Assembly (NCBI RefSeq): GCF_002099425.1
Contig: NW_018343953.1
Location: 7,529,501-7,593,500 of the forward strand
Source of the DNA: Phascolarctos cinereus
Taxonomy: Eukaryota > Chordata > Mammalia > Diprotodontia > Phascolarctidae
DNA length: 64,000 nt
Direction of reading: 5' to 3'
Shown one piece after another: positions 12,080-23,500 of the stretch (positions are counted from its first letter, which is position 1; every line of letters starts with the position of its first letter). The notes under the pieces were generated by a model, which was not told where the DNA came from, did no database searches, and saw only the letters and a program-made list of their open reading frames with translations. The position numbers and the translations under genes were made by a program.

Positions 12080-12596
12080 CAAGTGGAGAGAATGCAAAGC
12101 ACTGCAATGCACCAGAATTATAGCCCAGAAAATGACACACAGCAGATGCTCCACGTGGGAGAGACAACTGGCAAAAAGCAGCACGGCGTGGCCCAGTTTT
12201 CCTCCAGCCTATAAACAATGCATGAGATAGAACCATGAGTCTCTTGCTGACACCTATTGTCTCTCAAGTGCTATTTGTACTGTGGTGTTTTCAGGTCTGA
12301 TATAGAAAGCACAGGCATACGGGAATGATACCAAAGATGCCCAGCCATAGCTGAGAATTCGATCTGTCTAATCAGAATTTAGTCACAATAACTGAGCTGT
12401 TGCTACATATTTCCAGTTGTTGCTTTTGGGGATGTCTTATTTTTCCCAAAGAGGAATTAATTTTTTTAAATCCACTATGTTTTTCAAATACATTGAATTA
12501 GCACCTGTAGGTCACAGCCATTCCATTTAATTTTCTTAGCTGCTGTCATATTGTTTATGATTTTGATAATGAATCTGTTTCCTTTAAAATTCAAAT
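12077..12596. other. Intergenic, nothing recognised
   Basis: AT-rich sequence between the purine tract and the 7SL pseudogene. An ACACCTATTGTCTCTCAAGT-type stretch gives no family match by eye. Confidence 0.4.
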
Positions 12597-12901
12597 GGTG
12601 GCCCATGCCTGGAATCCCTGCTGCTGGGGAAGACTGGGCCTACTGGATTGCTTGAGTTCAGCGTTTCTGGCCTTCAGCAAGGCTAAAAACCATTGAGTGG
12701 ATTCACTTAGTTCAGCGCCAATGTAATGCCAATGTGATCCCTCCCTAAGGAATAGAGGAGGGCACCAAGGTGTCTAAGGAGAAGCAAACCCCCCAGGACC
12801 AAAAAGTGGAACAAGTTAATGCTATACCAATTAGCACTGGGATTGGGCCTGTGAATGGTCACAGCACTTCCAACCCAGGTAAGAGAGAGAGACCTAGTCT
12901 C
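12597..12901 (+). pseudogene. 7SL (SRP) RNA retropseudogene, nearly full length
   Basis: The stretch follows 7SL RNA from the Alu-domain start to the 3' end: GGTGGCCCATGCCTGGAATC near the 5' end, TGCTTGAGTTCAGCGTTTCTG, TTCACTTAGTTCAGCGCCAA for the centre of the S domain, GTGTCTAAGGAG, TTAGCACTGGGATTGGGCCT, and GAGACCTAGTCTC at the end, in 7SL order. About eight bases are missing at the 5' end, there are many substitutions and a few insertions, and an A-rich tail (AATAAATAAACACAAAAA) follows. This is what a LINE-copied SRP RNA pseudogene looks like. It is not an Alu: it retains the S domain, and Alu-type SINEs are absent from marsupials. Confidence 0.85.
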
Positions 12902-13017
12902 AATAAATAAACACAAAAATTCAAGTAAGAGCCCAGGATATAGTACCAGATGAACAAAGATACTAATTATTAGAATGCAACTTTCAAAAAATTATGTTGA
13001 ACTTTTTAAGTTCAGAA

Positions 13018-13268
13018 AGGGATAGCTAGATGGCACAGTGGATAGAATGTTGGCCTGGAGTCAGGAAGACTTATCTGCCTGAGTTCAAATCTGGCTTCAG
13101 ATACTTGTGTTGTGTGATCCTGGACAAGTCACTTAACCCTGTTTACCTCAGTTTCTTCATCTGTAAAATGAGCTGAAGAAGAAAATGGCAAACCACTCCA
13201 GTGTCTTAGCCAAGAAAACCCCGAATTAGGATTATAAAGAGTTGGACGTGACTGAAATGACAAACAAG
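13018..13268 (+). mobile_element. Mar-1 CORE-SINE
   Basis: Full-length: tRNA-like head with GAGTTCAAATCTGG, core CAAGTCACTTAACCCTGTTT, and 3' part ATGGCAAACCACTCCAGTGT. Confidence 0.9.
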
Positions 13269-13395
13269 AAAAGTTCAGAAAATAATCTTGCTTGGTAGGT
13301 ATTAGGTAGTATTTAACTGTCATGTCAGGATCCATGTGAAATAGCTCAAGGCACCACCTACAATTTTATGTACCAAGTATCAGGACTCCATAGAC

Positions 13396-13773
13396 CAGGG
13401 GTGGGGAACCTGTGGCCTGGAGGCCACATGTGGCCCTCTAGGTTCTTGAGTCCTTCTTGGATGCGGCCTTTCGACTGAATCCAAACTTCATAGAACAAAT
13501 CCCTTTAATAAAAGTATTTGTTGGGGCAGCTAGGTGGTGCAGTGGATAGAGCACCGGCCCTGAAGTCAGGAGGACCTGAGTTCAAATCCGGCCTCAGACC
13601 AAACACTCAACACTTACTAGCTGTGTGACCCTGGGCAAGTCACTTAACCCCAATTGCCTAAAAAAAAAAAGTATTTGTTCATTTGTTCTGTAAAACTTGG
13701 ACTCAGTCAAAAGGCTGCACCCAAGGACCTAGAAGGCCACATGTGGCCTTGAGGCAGCAGATTCCCCACCCCG
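13396..13773. mobile_element. hAT (Charlie-like) non-autonomous transposon, split by a SINE
   Basis: The termini are CAGGGGTGGGGAACCTG and TTCCCCACCCCG, with long palindromic arms (GGCCACATGTGGCC on both sides). The flanking 8-mers CCATAGAC (13388-13395) and CCACAGAC (13774-13781) differ by one base and are the expected 8-bp target duplication. A WSINE1-type SINE (13523-13670) sits in the middle. Confidence 0.85.
13523..13670 (+). mobile_element. WSINE1-type tRNA-derived SINE
   Basis: GGGGCAGCTAGGTGGTGCAG start, A box TGGTGCAGTGG, B box GAGTTCAAATCC and poly-A end. Target duplication AAAGTATTTGTT before, with GTATTTGTT after the poly-A. It is inserted in the hAT element and is therefore younger than it. 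Confidence 0.9.
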
Positions 13774-13781
13774 CCACAGAC

Positions 13782-14689
13782 ATTTAATGGTTAAAGTGAA
13801 GATTCAGTGATTGAACTACACCACCTATTTTCATGCTCAATCTGTAGTACCTCCCAGAAAATTGATAATAAGTATATCCCTGGAAGGATGATTTTTTTTT
13901 CATTCCATCCCCCTAAGTTTCTACAGCTAAAATTATTTTTTCTTACACTTTCTCCTTTTTGTTTTTTCCTCCTTCCTTTAGCTTCTCACACTTCTCAGTT
14001 TCAACAAGTAACTCTAAGCAACTTCTGCTTTCCCCCTCTAGACTCTATTTCTTCTTCCTTTCCCCTTCATTCCGGTCCTTTCATCCAAGTAACAAAACAT
14101 ACTTACATCATGCTCTGAGCTTCACAAGATGCTTTCTCCACAACTACTATGAAGTAAGTAGAAGTTTTATAACTTCTCCCATTTTATACATAAGGCAACC
14201 AAGGCTCAGGTTAACTTGGCCTTGCTCCCATAACTAATTATTGAAGTAGAGTAAAACTGTCTGTTTCATTTAGCATTCAAGTGGTAGCTACTTATCTCAG
14301 GTAAGTAACACATTGGAATTTCTGGAGACAATGACTTAATGGATATACAGAAGCCAGGACTCCTGGTATACTGCAAGCTAGCTATGTGAATGATAAATAG
14401 CAAGGCATTCCACCCCTTGTGATTGCATGAAGAGGAGAGTATACCTCGAAGCTAATCTGTGTCTAATGCCATTCTTCAGCAGTTGACTTTGGGCATTTAA
14501 TTTTCTCTAAGTGGAAGGGAGGAGGGACTTTGTGTCCAAAGATTAAAAAGCCTGCAAAGGACTGGGCAAAAGCCCAATTTATGTGATAGAGTAATACTCC
14601 AAAACTAATTGCCCTCCACCAGGGCAGGAGGAATTTTAAGATCAATTTTTTTTAGCATTTCTCTCTGAAAATACAGGATCTCCCAATTA
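13782..14689. other. Intergenic, pyrimidine-rich; nothing firm
   Basis: A C/T-rich part at 13900-14090 produces short open frames. A possible MIR scrap lies at 14150-14280 (TTCTCCCATTTTATACATAA). Confidence 0.4.
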
Positions 14690-14766
14690 CAGGGTATCCC
14701 AAAATGCTTAGTGCAGTTTTGAGCTTTAATAGCTTAAAGCTGCACTAAGCCCTTGAGGACACTCTG
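14690..14766. mobile_element. Mariner-type MITE (77 bp palindrome)
   Basis: CAGGGTATCCCAAAATGCTT at one end pairs with AAGCCCTTGAGGACACTCTG at the other, and the centre TTAGTGCAG...CTGCACTAA is a strong hairpin. The CAGGGTGTCCCAAAA-like terminus and size of about 80 bp resemble MADE1-like mariner MITEs. Confidence 0.65.
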
Positions 14767-14970
14767 TTGTCCATGCTGAGTCACTCAAGGAAATTACCAT
14801 TTTGGCTGTTCATTCAACTGTCATTGTTGTGTCTTCCTATTATAGTCAGTTTCTGCTCAATCATTTCGTATCATCTTGAATGCTAACTTCCTTCGACATC
14901 TTCCCTCTAGTGCCAATTAATCTGTGAATCTGTTCATTAACACAGTCCTGTGTTATACCATCCTAACACT

Positions 14971-15223
14971 CAGGGAGTTAGATGGCACAATGGACAGCAT
15001 GCTAGACCTGGAACTAAGAAGACTCCTCTTCCTGAGTTCAAATCTAGCCTCAGACATTACCTGTGTGACTCTAGACAAGTCACTTAATCCTGTTTGCCTC
15101 AGTTTCCTCATCTGTAAAATGAACTGGAGAAGGAAATGGCAAATCACTCCAGTATCTTTGCCAAGAAATCCCCAAATGGGGTCATGAAGAATCAGACACA
15201 ACTGAACTAACCAAACAACAAAA
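14971..15223 (+). mobile_element. Mar-1 CORE-SINE
   Basis: Full-length copy with B box GAGTTCAAATCTAG and 3' end ACCAAACAACAAAA. Confidence 0.9.
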
Positions 15224-15306
15224 GGTAATACTTATATTTTAGTCCCCTTCATTGTCAGTGATGGAACAGAATTATTAAATCCTCCTCTGCCTCTTTTCCC
15301 ACTTTA

Positions 15307-15337
15307 ATGTGTGTGTGTGTGTGTGTGTGTGTGTGTT
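15307..15337. repeat. (GT)n microsatellite
   Basis: About 14 GT units. Confidence 0.95.
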
Positions 15338-15944
15338 GTTATCCAATAGCCTCAGGGATAATGGTGGGAGTAGTGAGAATGTGACTTCTAGAATTCCTGG
15401 ATCCCTGGATTCATCCCCAACTTTTTATCCATTTGCTCTAGAATGATACACATGCTGAACACAAACCAACCACCTCTTCAACAGATTCTATTCGTGGCAA
15501 TCTTTTTCTTCCTGTACATACACTAGCTTATTTTAAAAATGAACATGCCAGAAAGAAAATCTTCCCAAACTCTCTATCTTCATTTTAAAGTATTCCTGGA
15601 AAGTATCAGATGCTGAGCCCTAGTTCTCAGGCATATTTCTAAAGAGAGAAGGCTGCATAACATTTATCTGCTAAGTTTCAGAACTCACTATTCTCCAAGT
15701 TAAAATACCAAAGTGATTATTAGCAAAGTGGCCACTACATGTACTAAGGGAATAGTGATACTTGAAATGGCAGGTTCTATATTCAATTCCAAGGAAAATA
15801 GACTTCTTACAAACACACACCCACACCCACACACACACCCCAAAAGACCAAAAACCCCACTAACATCCTGTGAAAAAGAGTTTAATACTACATTTTTCCA
15901 CACCATCAATGCAGAGTCAATTTATATTCCAAGAGATGATGCTT

Positions 15945-16545
15945 TATTATTTATAAACCACTTTATATACCCCCATTTTAGTCTTATAACAATTCTCTAG
16001 GGACAGACTGTGCATACATCAAACTTAAAGTAGAGATGAGGAAACAGGCTATTCAGAGATTAATGGCCCAAGGTCAAAAATCTACTGTCAGTTAGGTACG
16101 GGAAATATTATTAAAATTTTTTAGATGAGAATACTGAGGCTTAGAAGGATTAAGTCACTTCCCCAAAAGCATACTGCTTTGAAGTCTACAAATTTCCAGG
16201 TCTGCAAATTCTAAAGTCAACGCTCTTAACTCTGTACAACTACACAGTAAGACATTCAGATAATAGGAAAATAAAAAAAATATTTCTGACTATTGATAAG
16301 AGTAATAGCTAACATTTATTTAGTGCTTACTATGTGTCAGGTATTGTGCTAAGCATCGTTATCTTATTTATTTCTCACAACCTTGGGAGGTGGGTGCTAT
16401 TATTATCCCCATTTACAGATAAGGAGACTGAAGCAAACAGAAGTTAAGTGACTTGCCCAGGGTCACACAGCTGAGGTCATGTATGAACTCAGTTCTTCCT
16501 GACTACAGGTCCAGTCTCCAGCGTCTGTACCACCTCGCTGCCCCA
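15945..16545 (-). mobile_element. Two reverse MIRs
   Basis: 15945-16245 is a worn copy (GATGAGAATACTGAGGCTTA, TTAAGTCACTTCCCC). 16302-16545 is a good one (CTTACTATGTGTCAGGTATT, TAAGTGACTTGCCCAGGGTC, ACCACCTCGCTGCCCC). Confidence 0.8.
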
Positions 16546-17077
16546 AACTATGGGGAGACTTAGAACCTTAACTATGGTCCTGATTTTCTCAACACTTAAT
16601 AATAAAGAAGAAAAACCAACTTGACAGATTTTCTTAGGTGGAAAGTATCCCTCTCCTAAGTCCTACTACTGAAGTTAGATCCTTGTAACTCCCCCTAATG
16701 CAGTACTCTGTACATAATGGGTGCGGAACAACAAATATTTATTAAATTGAACTGGCTTTCCAACTATAGCCAATCCAAATAAATGAAAGACTGATCAACA
16801 GATACTCATGTCAATATATGTCACCCAAGTGGGTTAGGACAATACTTTCAAGATAAAAAAAGGGTATTAGGTTTATAGAGCACCAAAATCATACTTCAAA
16901 GTGGACAAAATCACAGAGAAAGCATATCCAACAAGTTTGCTAACTATTTTACATCTTACCATTTCATAAATGTCAAAATACTAGTTTTTGTAAACTTAGG
17001 GACAGATAGAGGTCCAGAGGTCACCTAATCCACTCATCCTACAGGCAACTGTTAGGTTAAAAAATTTCCATTATTTA

Positions 17078-17215
17078 TGGGCAGCTAGGTTGCGCAGTGG
17101 ATACAGCATCCGCCCTGTAGTCAGGAGGACCTGAGTTCAAATCCAGCCTCAGACACTTGACACTTAGCTGTGTGACCCTGGGCAAGTCACTTAACCCTAC
17201 TGCCTAGCAAAAAAC
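17078..17215 (+). mobile_element. WSINE1-type SINE
   Basis: GGGCAGCTAGGTTGCGCAGT start, B box GAGTTCAAATCC, A-rich end. Flanked by the direct repeat AAATTTCCATTATTTA, which marks the insertion. Confidence 0.9.
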
Positions 17216-17240
17216 AAATTTCCATTATTTAAATATACTA

Positions 17241-17427
17241 TAGCTAACCTGTGTGACCCTGGGCAAGTCACTTAACCCTGTTTGCCTTGGTTCCTCATCT
17301 ATAAAATGAGCTGGAGAAGCAAATGGCAAACCACTCTAGTATCTTTGCCAGGAACACCCCCAGTGGGGTCATAAAGAGTAGGACATGACTGGAACAACTG
17401 AACAACGACAACAACAATGAGTAGCCT
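17241..17427 (+). mobile_element. Mar-1 CORE-SINE, 3' two thirds
   Basis: Begins inside the core (TGTGTGACCCTGGGCAAGTC) and runs to a (CAA)n tail. It lacks the tRNA-like head. Confidence 0.85.
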
Positions 17428-17817
17428 GGACTCTACACATTTCTACATTTCTGCAGTTTTCCTATGGTTAACTTCATCATTCATACAAAAGGATGGCACA
17501 AATCATATACACAAGAAAAATAGCGATTATTTTTCAACTGCTGCTGATACTAATCATTTCAGTTCCTACTTTATACTTCCCAGTTAGCTCTACGGTGCTT
17601 TAGTTGAAAATCAACATTCAAAGCACTAGTACTTACCTGTGCCTTGCTCCCCAAAAGTAGTGGTAATACTGGATAATAAATGAATCCCAGGCTGAAAGTA
17701 GTTCTAGATAAGGAATGAATAGCAAAGGCTTAAATTGGACCAGCTGCTATTTTTAAAAAAATGTAATCATTTTGAACAGTCATTCCCAACAGATGAAAGG
17801 GTATCAATATGCAGTTT

Positions 17818-18640
17818 TCAAAGTAAGAAATCCAAGTTATCAACAACCATATGGAAAAAAAATGTTCCAAATCACTATAATTTGAGAAATGCATATTAAA
17901 GCAACTCTGAGGTTCTACCTCACACCCATCAGACTGGCAAAGACCACAAAAAAAAAAATTTAAAAATCAAATGTTGGTGGGGCTTTGGAAAAAATAGAAG
18001 AGTACATTGTTCATAGAGCAGTAAACTGGTCCAGCCATTCTGGAAAGCAATTTGAAACTAAGCCCATACTCCAAAGAGATAAGAGGAAAAGGATCTGTAT
18101 GAACAAAAATATTTATAGCATCTCTTTTTGTAGTAGCCCCAAAGTGGAAACCAAGAGGGTACCCTTCTATTAGGGAATGGCTAGATAAATCATGGTATAT
18201 GAAGGCAAAATACTGTATCATAACAAATGCTGAAATGGAGAGCTTCAAAGGAAACTGGGAAGACCTTTATGAGCTGAACTGAAGCAAAGTGAAATGAGCA
18301 GAACCAAGAGAATTTATACAAGGACAACATCATAGAGAGGGTAAAAATCTTTTGCAAGACTTTAGAACTATGACCAGTGTGATGATAAACCATTAGTCCA
18401 GAACACTAAAGATGAAACATGCCACCCACCTCTTGCCAGAAATGTGACAGACTTAAAATGAAAAAAGGAGACATAAACTTTTGCCTGTGATCCATGTGGA
18501 ATCATTTAGCTGGACTAGATACGTTTGTTATGAATGTTTTATTGTTCGTGCTTTTTTAATTGTTCAATTGGGGAAGCAGGGAGAGCAGTGGGAGGAAGAG
18601 ATAATAAATGATTACAAAAGAAGTAAATAAATAATTTTAA
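17818..18640 (+). mobile_element. L1 LINE 3' end, sense
   Basis: End of ORF2 and 3' UTR of a marsupial L1: AATTTGAGAAATGCATATTA, CTACCTCACACCCATCAGAC, TATTAGGGAATGGCTAGATA, AAGTGAAATGAGCAGAACCA, and an A-rich end near 18640. Strongly 5' truncated, with many stops. Confidence 0.8.
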
Positions 18641-18732
18641 AAAGACAGTCATTGTGTAATAGGTTACTATAATCTCACCCGTTAGATTTATGAACCATGT
18701 CTGCAAGTTAACAATAACAATACATTCCAGTA

Positions 18733-18842
18733 GAATTAAGTTCTTTGAGGTCAGGAACTGTATTTTGTTTTGTCTTTGTACCCTTATTACGTCGCACAGG
18801 ACCTTGCACAGAGCAGACAATTAATAATACTTGTAGGACTGG
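18733..18842 (+). mobile_element. L2 3' tail, sense
   Basis: GTTCTTTGAGGTCAGGAACT and GCACAGAGCAGACAATTAAT correspond to the common L2 terminus. Confidence 0.6.
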
Positions 18843-19340
18843 AATCTCTAACCAGACAAATGTCTTCTCTGTTCATTATAGCCCATGTTTCACAATGTAC
18901 TCAGATAGTGGCATTAGAAAAACATAGATTTACTGTGAGCTAAGTTTCAGTATGAAATGCATAGCTGGCTAAGATAAAAATAACAAGATGTGTATTTGTC
19001 AATAATTATCATTTGCCATTATCAGAATACAAAGTACAGATCTAGTTTAAATAACATAAGGCTGATCATGAATATCCTCTAACTCTTTTTCCCATGAGAA
19101 TTTCACAGTAAGATAACATTAATAATAAATTATTAATATTTGAATAAATATTAATAACCACACCATGTCAACAAACATATTCAAAAACTCTGAATACAAA
19201 TCATCTGTCTTGGGCATAATCTGAAAACCTTTCTTCAGTTGCAAATGAATAATGAAATCAAGGCCAATTTATTAAAAATTTTAAAAATCTAACTACCTAA
19301 TTATGCTAAGGCTCAGCAAACTGGCATCATGACCATCACT
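18843..19340. other. Intergenic, nothing recognised
   Basis: AT-rich sequence between the L2 tail and the tandem duplication. Confidence 0.4.
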
Positions 19341-19594
19341 GACTACATTAATTTATAGTCTTGAAACAGAAGACTCTTTAAAATGTATCAGGTTGAGGTG
19401 AGAAACTAGATGAGACTAGTTTTATAAATCATGTGAAAAAGTCTCATTATTTTATTGTCACACCTCAGACTACATTAATTTATAGTCTTGAAACAGAAGA
19501 CTCTTTAAAATGTATCAGGTTGAGGTGAGAAACTAGATGAGACTAGTTTTATAAATCATGTGAAAAAGTCTCATTATTTTATTGTCACACCTCA
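19341..19594. repeat. Perfect tandem duplication, 2 x 127 bp
   Basis: 19341-19467 and 19468-19594 read identically base for base over 127 bases, directly abutting. The unit starts GACTACATTAATTTATAGTC and ends TTGTCACACCTCA. It lies about 0.8-1.1 kb beyond the TRMT6 stop codon, and each copy holds a reverse-strand AATAAA. Identity of two copies in unconstrained DNA means either a very recent duplication or an assembly error. Confidence 0.9.
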
Positions 19595-20401
19595 AGTACT
19601 GACGGCCCATTTGCCCCTTTATAAGAAAGAGATCCCTCATGAAAACAAAAACAAAAACAAAACCATATACAAAAAAATCCCCTTAACTGAGAGAAAAAAT
19701 AGAATAGTTTTATTGGAAATGGAGAATGAAAGTCTTTTGAAAATTAACAAAAACTAAGTAACCCCACCACGACCCTTCCATATACCATGATAGATAGCAA
19801 TAAAACAAAAATTCACAACTTCAAGTTGTCAAATATTAAAAATAATAAAAACCAATGCAATTTTAAAATGTACATAATACCACTGGAGAGACATAGTAAA
19901 TATTTGGTATGCAAATTATATAAAACCTCCCATATTGCTTAAACTTTTCTTCCATAAATCCTTTCAAATACACATGTATGTGCATATGACTAAAGAATTT
20001 TCAATTAGTTAAAACCAAGTTGAGTCTTATATACAAAATGTGTTGGGATTCTTTTTCTTATTTTATCTGAATTTTTAAGACACTAATTGACACACTTTTA
20101 AGACACAGAAGTGATCTTAGTTAAGTCGAACTTAATTCCATTTCATGCCAAAAGGCTTTGCTTTTCCCAGCACCTTCATGCCAGAGTAGATCCGACACCT
20201 TTGTCCATAAAGTGGGTTGGAGAATTTTTTTTCCTTCCCAATAGCCAGGTGTTAACTGGGAAAAGCTTCTTTAAAATACATTAACACATCCAGGTTTCCA
20301 AGAATGGCTGTGTAAACATGCTCTTGTGGTACCAAGGAGCAAATTGGTAATGGCATGTTAAGAATGTGAATTGATAATTCAAAGAATCCTTGGAAGTAAA
20401 A
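19595..20401 (-). other. TRMT6: TRMT6 3' untranslated region and flank
   Basis: AT-rich sequence follows the TRMT6 stop. Reverse-strand AATAAA hexamers occur at 19709-19714 and again inside each copy of the tandem duplication next to it (19578-19583 and the equivalent base in the other copy). Which one is used cannot be told from sequence. No repeat is recognised here. Confidence 0.45.
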
Positions 20402-20593
20402 TCAAGGTAGATCTTCAAGAGTTGAGTCAGACTCCTGAACTTTTCGCTTTTTAGCTGTTGGCTCTTCAGTCTTTTGTAACTCTAATACACAGGACTCTGA
20501 TTTTTGTTTATCACTGGCAACAGTGATGCCTGAGAGAAGATAACCTCCACCTCCACTCATCATCAATTTGGGATGACTTCGATCTGGCAGAAC
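20402..20593 (-). CDS. TRMT6: TRMT6 exon 11 (stop codon)
   Basis: The acceptor TGGTTAG precedes 20593. It encodes VLPDRSHPKLMMSGGGGYLL, then a polar tail with AKKRKVQESDS, and stops at TGA (complement of 20402-20404). I remember the human protein ending at ESDS; here six more residues, TLEDLP, follow. Confidence 0.93.
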   Translation of the reverse strand, partial: VLPDRSHPKLMMSGGGGYLLSGITVASDKQKSESCVLELQKTEEPTAKKRKVQESDSTLEDLP

Positions 20594-23500
20594 CTAACCA
20601 AAAGAGAAATGTTAGGTTTTCTAATACAAGGCAAATTTAAGATTCGAATGTAACATTTAAAACTTTGTGTTAAATTATTCATAATGCCCTTTGGAAGAAA
20701 GTTATTTAAAAATCTTAATGATCTAATCCAATCATTTCCAGTTTCTTCTACAGATGAAGAAATAAAAACTCACAATTACACAGTAGTTTAAGATTTGCAA
20801 AGCACTTTCCTCAAAACTGCCCTGTAAGGCAAGTAGATAGAAACTATGCCCAGGAAGGGTTAAATAATTTAAGATCACAATGCTTGCTAGCATCAGCAAT
20901 GAAATTATTACTCCTGACTTCTAGAGTCCAGGTCACTCAATGAGGGACACCAAAGATACAGCTAGAAATGGACACAAGACAGAAAAGCACAGAAAACCAA
21001 GTTTATACTTCTTTTGAAAATTATTAATAAAACTGCAGTCCTGAGTTATTTAAATATGAAGACTACTTTTTTTTGGTAATAAAAGGGGAAAATGCTTTTT
21101 ACAATGTTCTATAACCTATGGATTTTCAAGGTTCGTTTTGGCTCCATGACCCTTAAGTCAGCTAGGTGAGGTTTGAGTAACCTTGGTTCCAGCAGACCCA
21201 GGGTGAAAAATACTTCATTCTTTTCAGGACAGAACTGATATACTAAAAGTGGATAATAATGTTGAATACACTAGCAAACAGTCACTACTGCTTAATTGTT
21301 TTTCTACTATAAGGGAATGGTGTTAGTGGAGGAGGGTGGGGCATGTTAGGATGTGACTAATATTAAAAGTATTAAAACTTTTTTAAAAAAGATATGAGGA
21401 CTATTTGTAATGAAGGGGATTTGACTATATCAGGGGTTCTAATTCTGGAGTATGGGTATGTGGATAGTTTTCAAGAGGAATATGAATTTGTTTTTGTTTT
21501 TTTAATACTGATAACTTTATTTCAATCTAATTGGTTTCCTCTGTAATCCTACATACTTTCTAAAAACATTATTCTGAGAAGGGGTCCATACATAAACTTT
21601 ACCAGACTGCCAAAGGAGTCCATGACACAAAAAAAACAGGTAAGAACCTCTGGCCTATATCTTGAAGATTCCCTCTGGCTCTAAAATCTGATGACTCTAA
21701 AGAGAAGCAGACACTTTAGAAGTCTCCAAATGTACTTTGTTGTTCAGGTGTGATTGGGACTCTTTGTGACAACATTTGGGTCTTCTTGGCAAAGATAATG
21801 AAATGGTTTGCCATTTCCTTCTCCAGCTCATTTTATAAATGAGGAACTGAGGCAAACAGGGTTAAGTGACTTGCCCAAGGTCATATAGCTAGTAAATGTC
21901 TGAGGCCAAATTTGAACTCATAAATATAAGTCTTCCTGACTCTAGGCCTGGCACTCTATCCACTGCACCACCTACCTGCCCTCCATACATTTTACTATAA
22001 AGCAAACTCAAAACTAAAAGTACTCTGTAAACTTTAAAATGCTATGTAAATGAATTATTATTAACATTGTTTGAGTTCAACTCAACAGCTTTTCACACTC
22101 TCATTAAGTACCCACTATAGGGGCAGCTAGGTGGCGCAGTGGATAGAGCATGGGCCTGAAGTCAGGGGGACCTGAGTTCAAATTCGGCCTCAGACCAAAC
22201 ACTTAACACTAGCTATGTGACCCTGGCAAGTCACTTAACCCCAATTGCCTTTTAAAAAATTAAGTATATACTGTGAACTATGCAAGATGTTGAGGAAACG
22301 AACAAAAGGAAACAATATTTTCCCCGTGAGAAGCTTACATTTTAATGGGGAAAGAGCATCTGCCCAAATAGGCAAATACAAGAAAATCTGTGAAAGTAGA
22401 CAGCACTATAGGTGATATGTAAATTACCTGAATGTGAGATAATTTTAATATGGTTTCATTTTGTGACAGCAATGGTCAAGCTTTCATGCTTCTATGGATA
22501 TTAGGCTAAAACATCTGACCCTGACCATAGATAAAACGAGACTGAGCTAACTTTCCCACCTTTTAGTCCCACCTATTAGATGAGTCCATACTACATGATC
22601 TTTTCTGTTGTCTTTTTAAATATATTATGTTTAAGAAAGTAGAATACTACAAGGAAATGTATAAAAGTTGTTGCTCTTAAAAGAGCAAAAATCAATGACT
22701 GTAAGATATGTCACAGTGACTTGACAGGGTGAGTAAAAAATTTCAAAGATTATTCAAACCTACAATGAAATAAAATCAATCACACCAAAGAGCAACGGAA
22801 AAGAGGGTCAAAAATGAAAAACATCAAGAACTGACAAACTATCGCTACACAACAGCCTGATTAATCCTCAGAAAACAAGTAAAGACTTTCATCAGGACCT
22901 AACCCTTCTACAGTGTTGCAAAGGCTCCTCAAGTTTGGAAAAACAGTGCTAAGCCACACACACTCTCTCTCTCTCTCTGCTAACCTTTGTTATGAAGATG
23001 AAATTACTGTTACAGACAAAACAATAAAAAGACTAAAGTATTAAACACTGAGAAATGATTCCTTTACTTATGCTACTTTTTTTATTTGAAACTATACTAA
23101 AGCACTCTCAAGAGCAGTTAGGTAAATGTGTACAATCTAATTCTAGTCATTAGGCATCTACCCCAAAGAGTGTTTTAGGGGTTTTTTTATTCTCAGTGAG
23201 CCTAGAAATTCATCTTTTTTGAGGGAATGATGAACTCTAACAATATACTGATATAATGAGAAGTAACATTATGCCAGAATTATAGAAATTCCTAATTATA
23301 GAGAGAACACTGCTTTATCTTTTTATATTATTCCATACCCCACAGAAAGTCAAGAAATTTATCAAAGAGGTAGGGATAAATATGCTTCTGTGGCATAGGG
23401 ACTTATCTGATTTAAACCACACTGAGAACCTATAAACCACAATCAAGGCTGGACATTGAAAAATGGGCTGTTAGTCAAAGGTACACAATATGCAAAATGA

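Noticed and set aside
11720-12236. Open frames up to 154 codons over the GA tract
   Set aside because: Low-complexity microsatellite translated in all frames.
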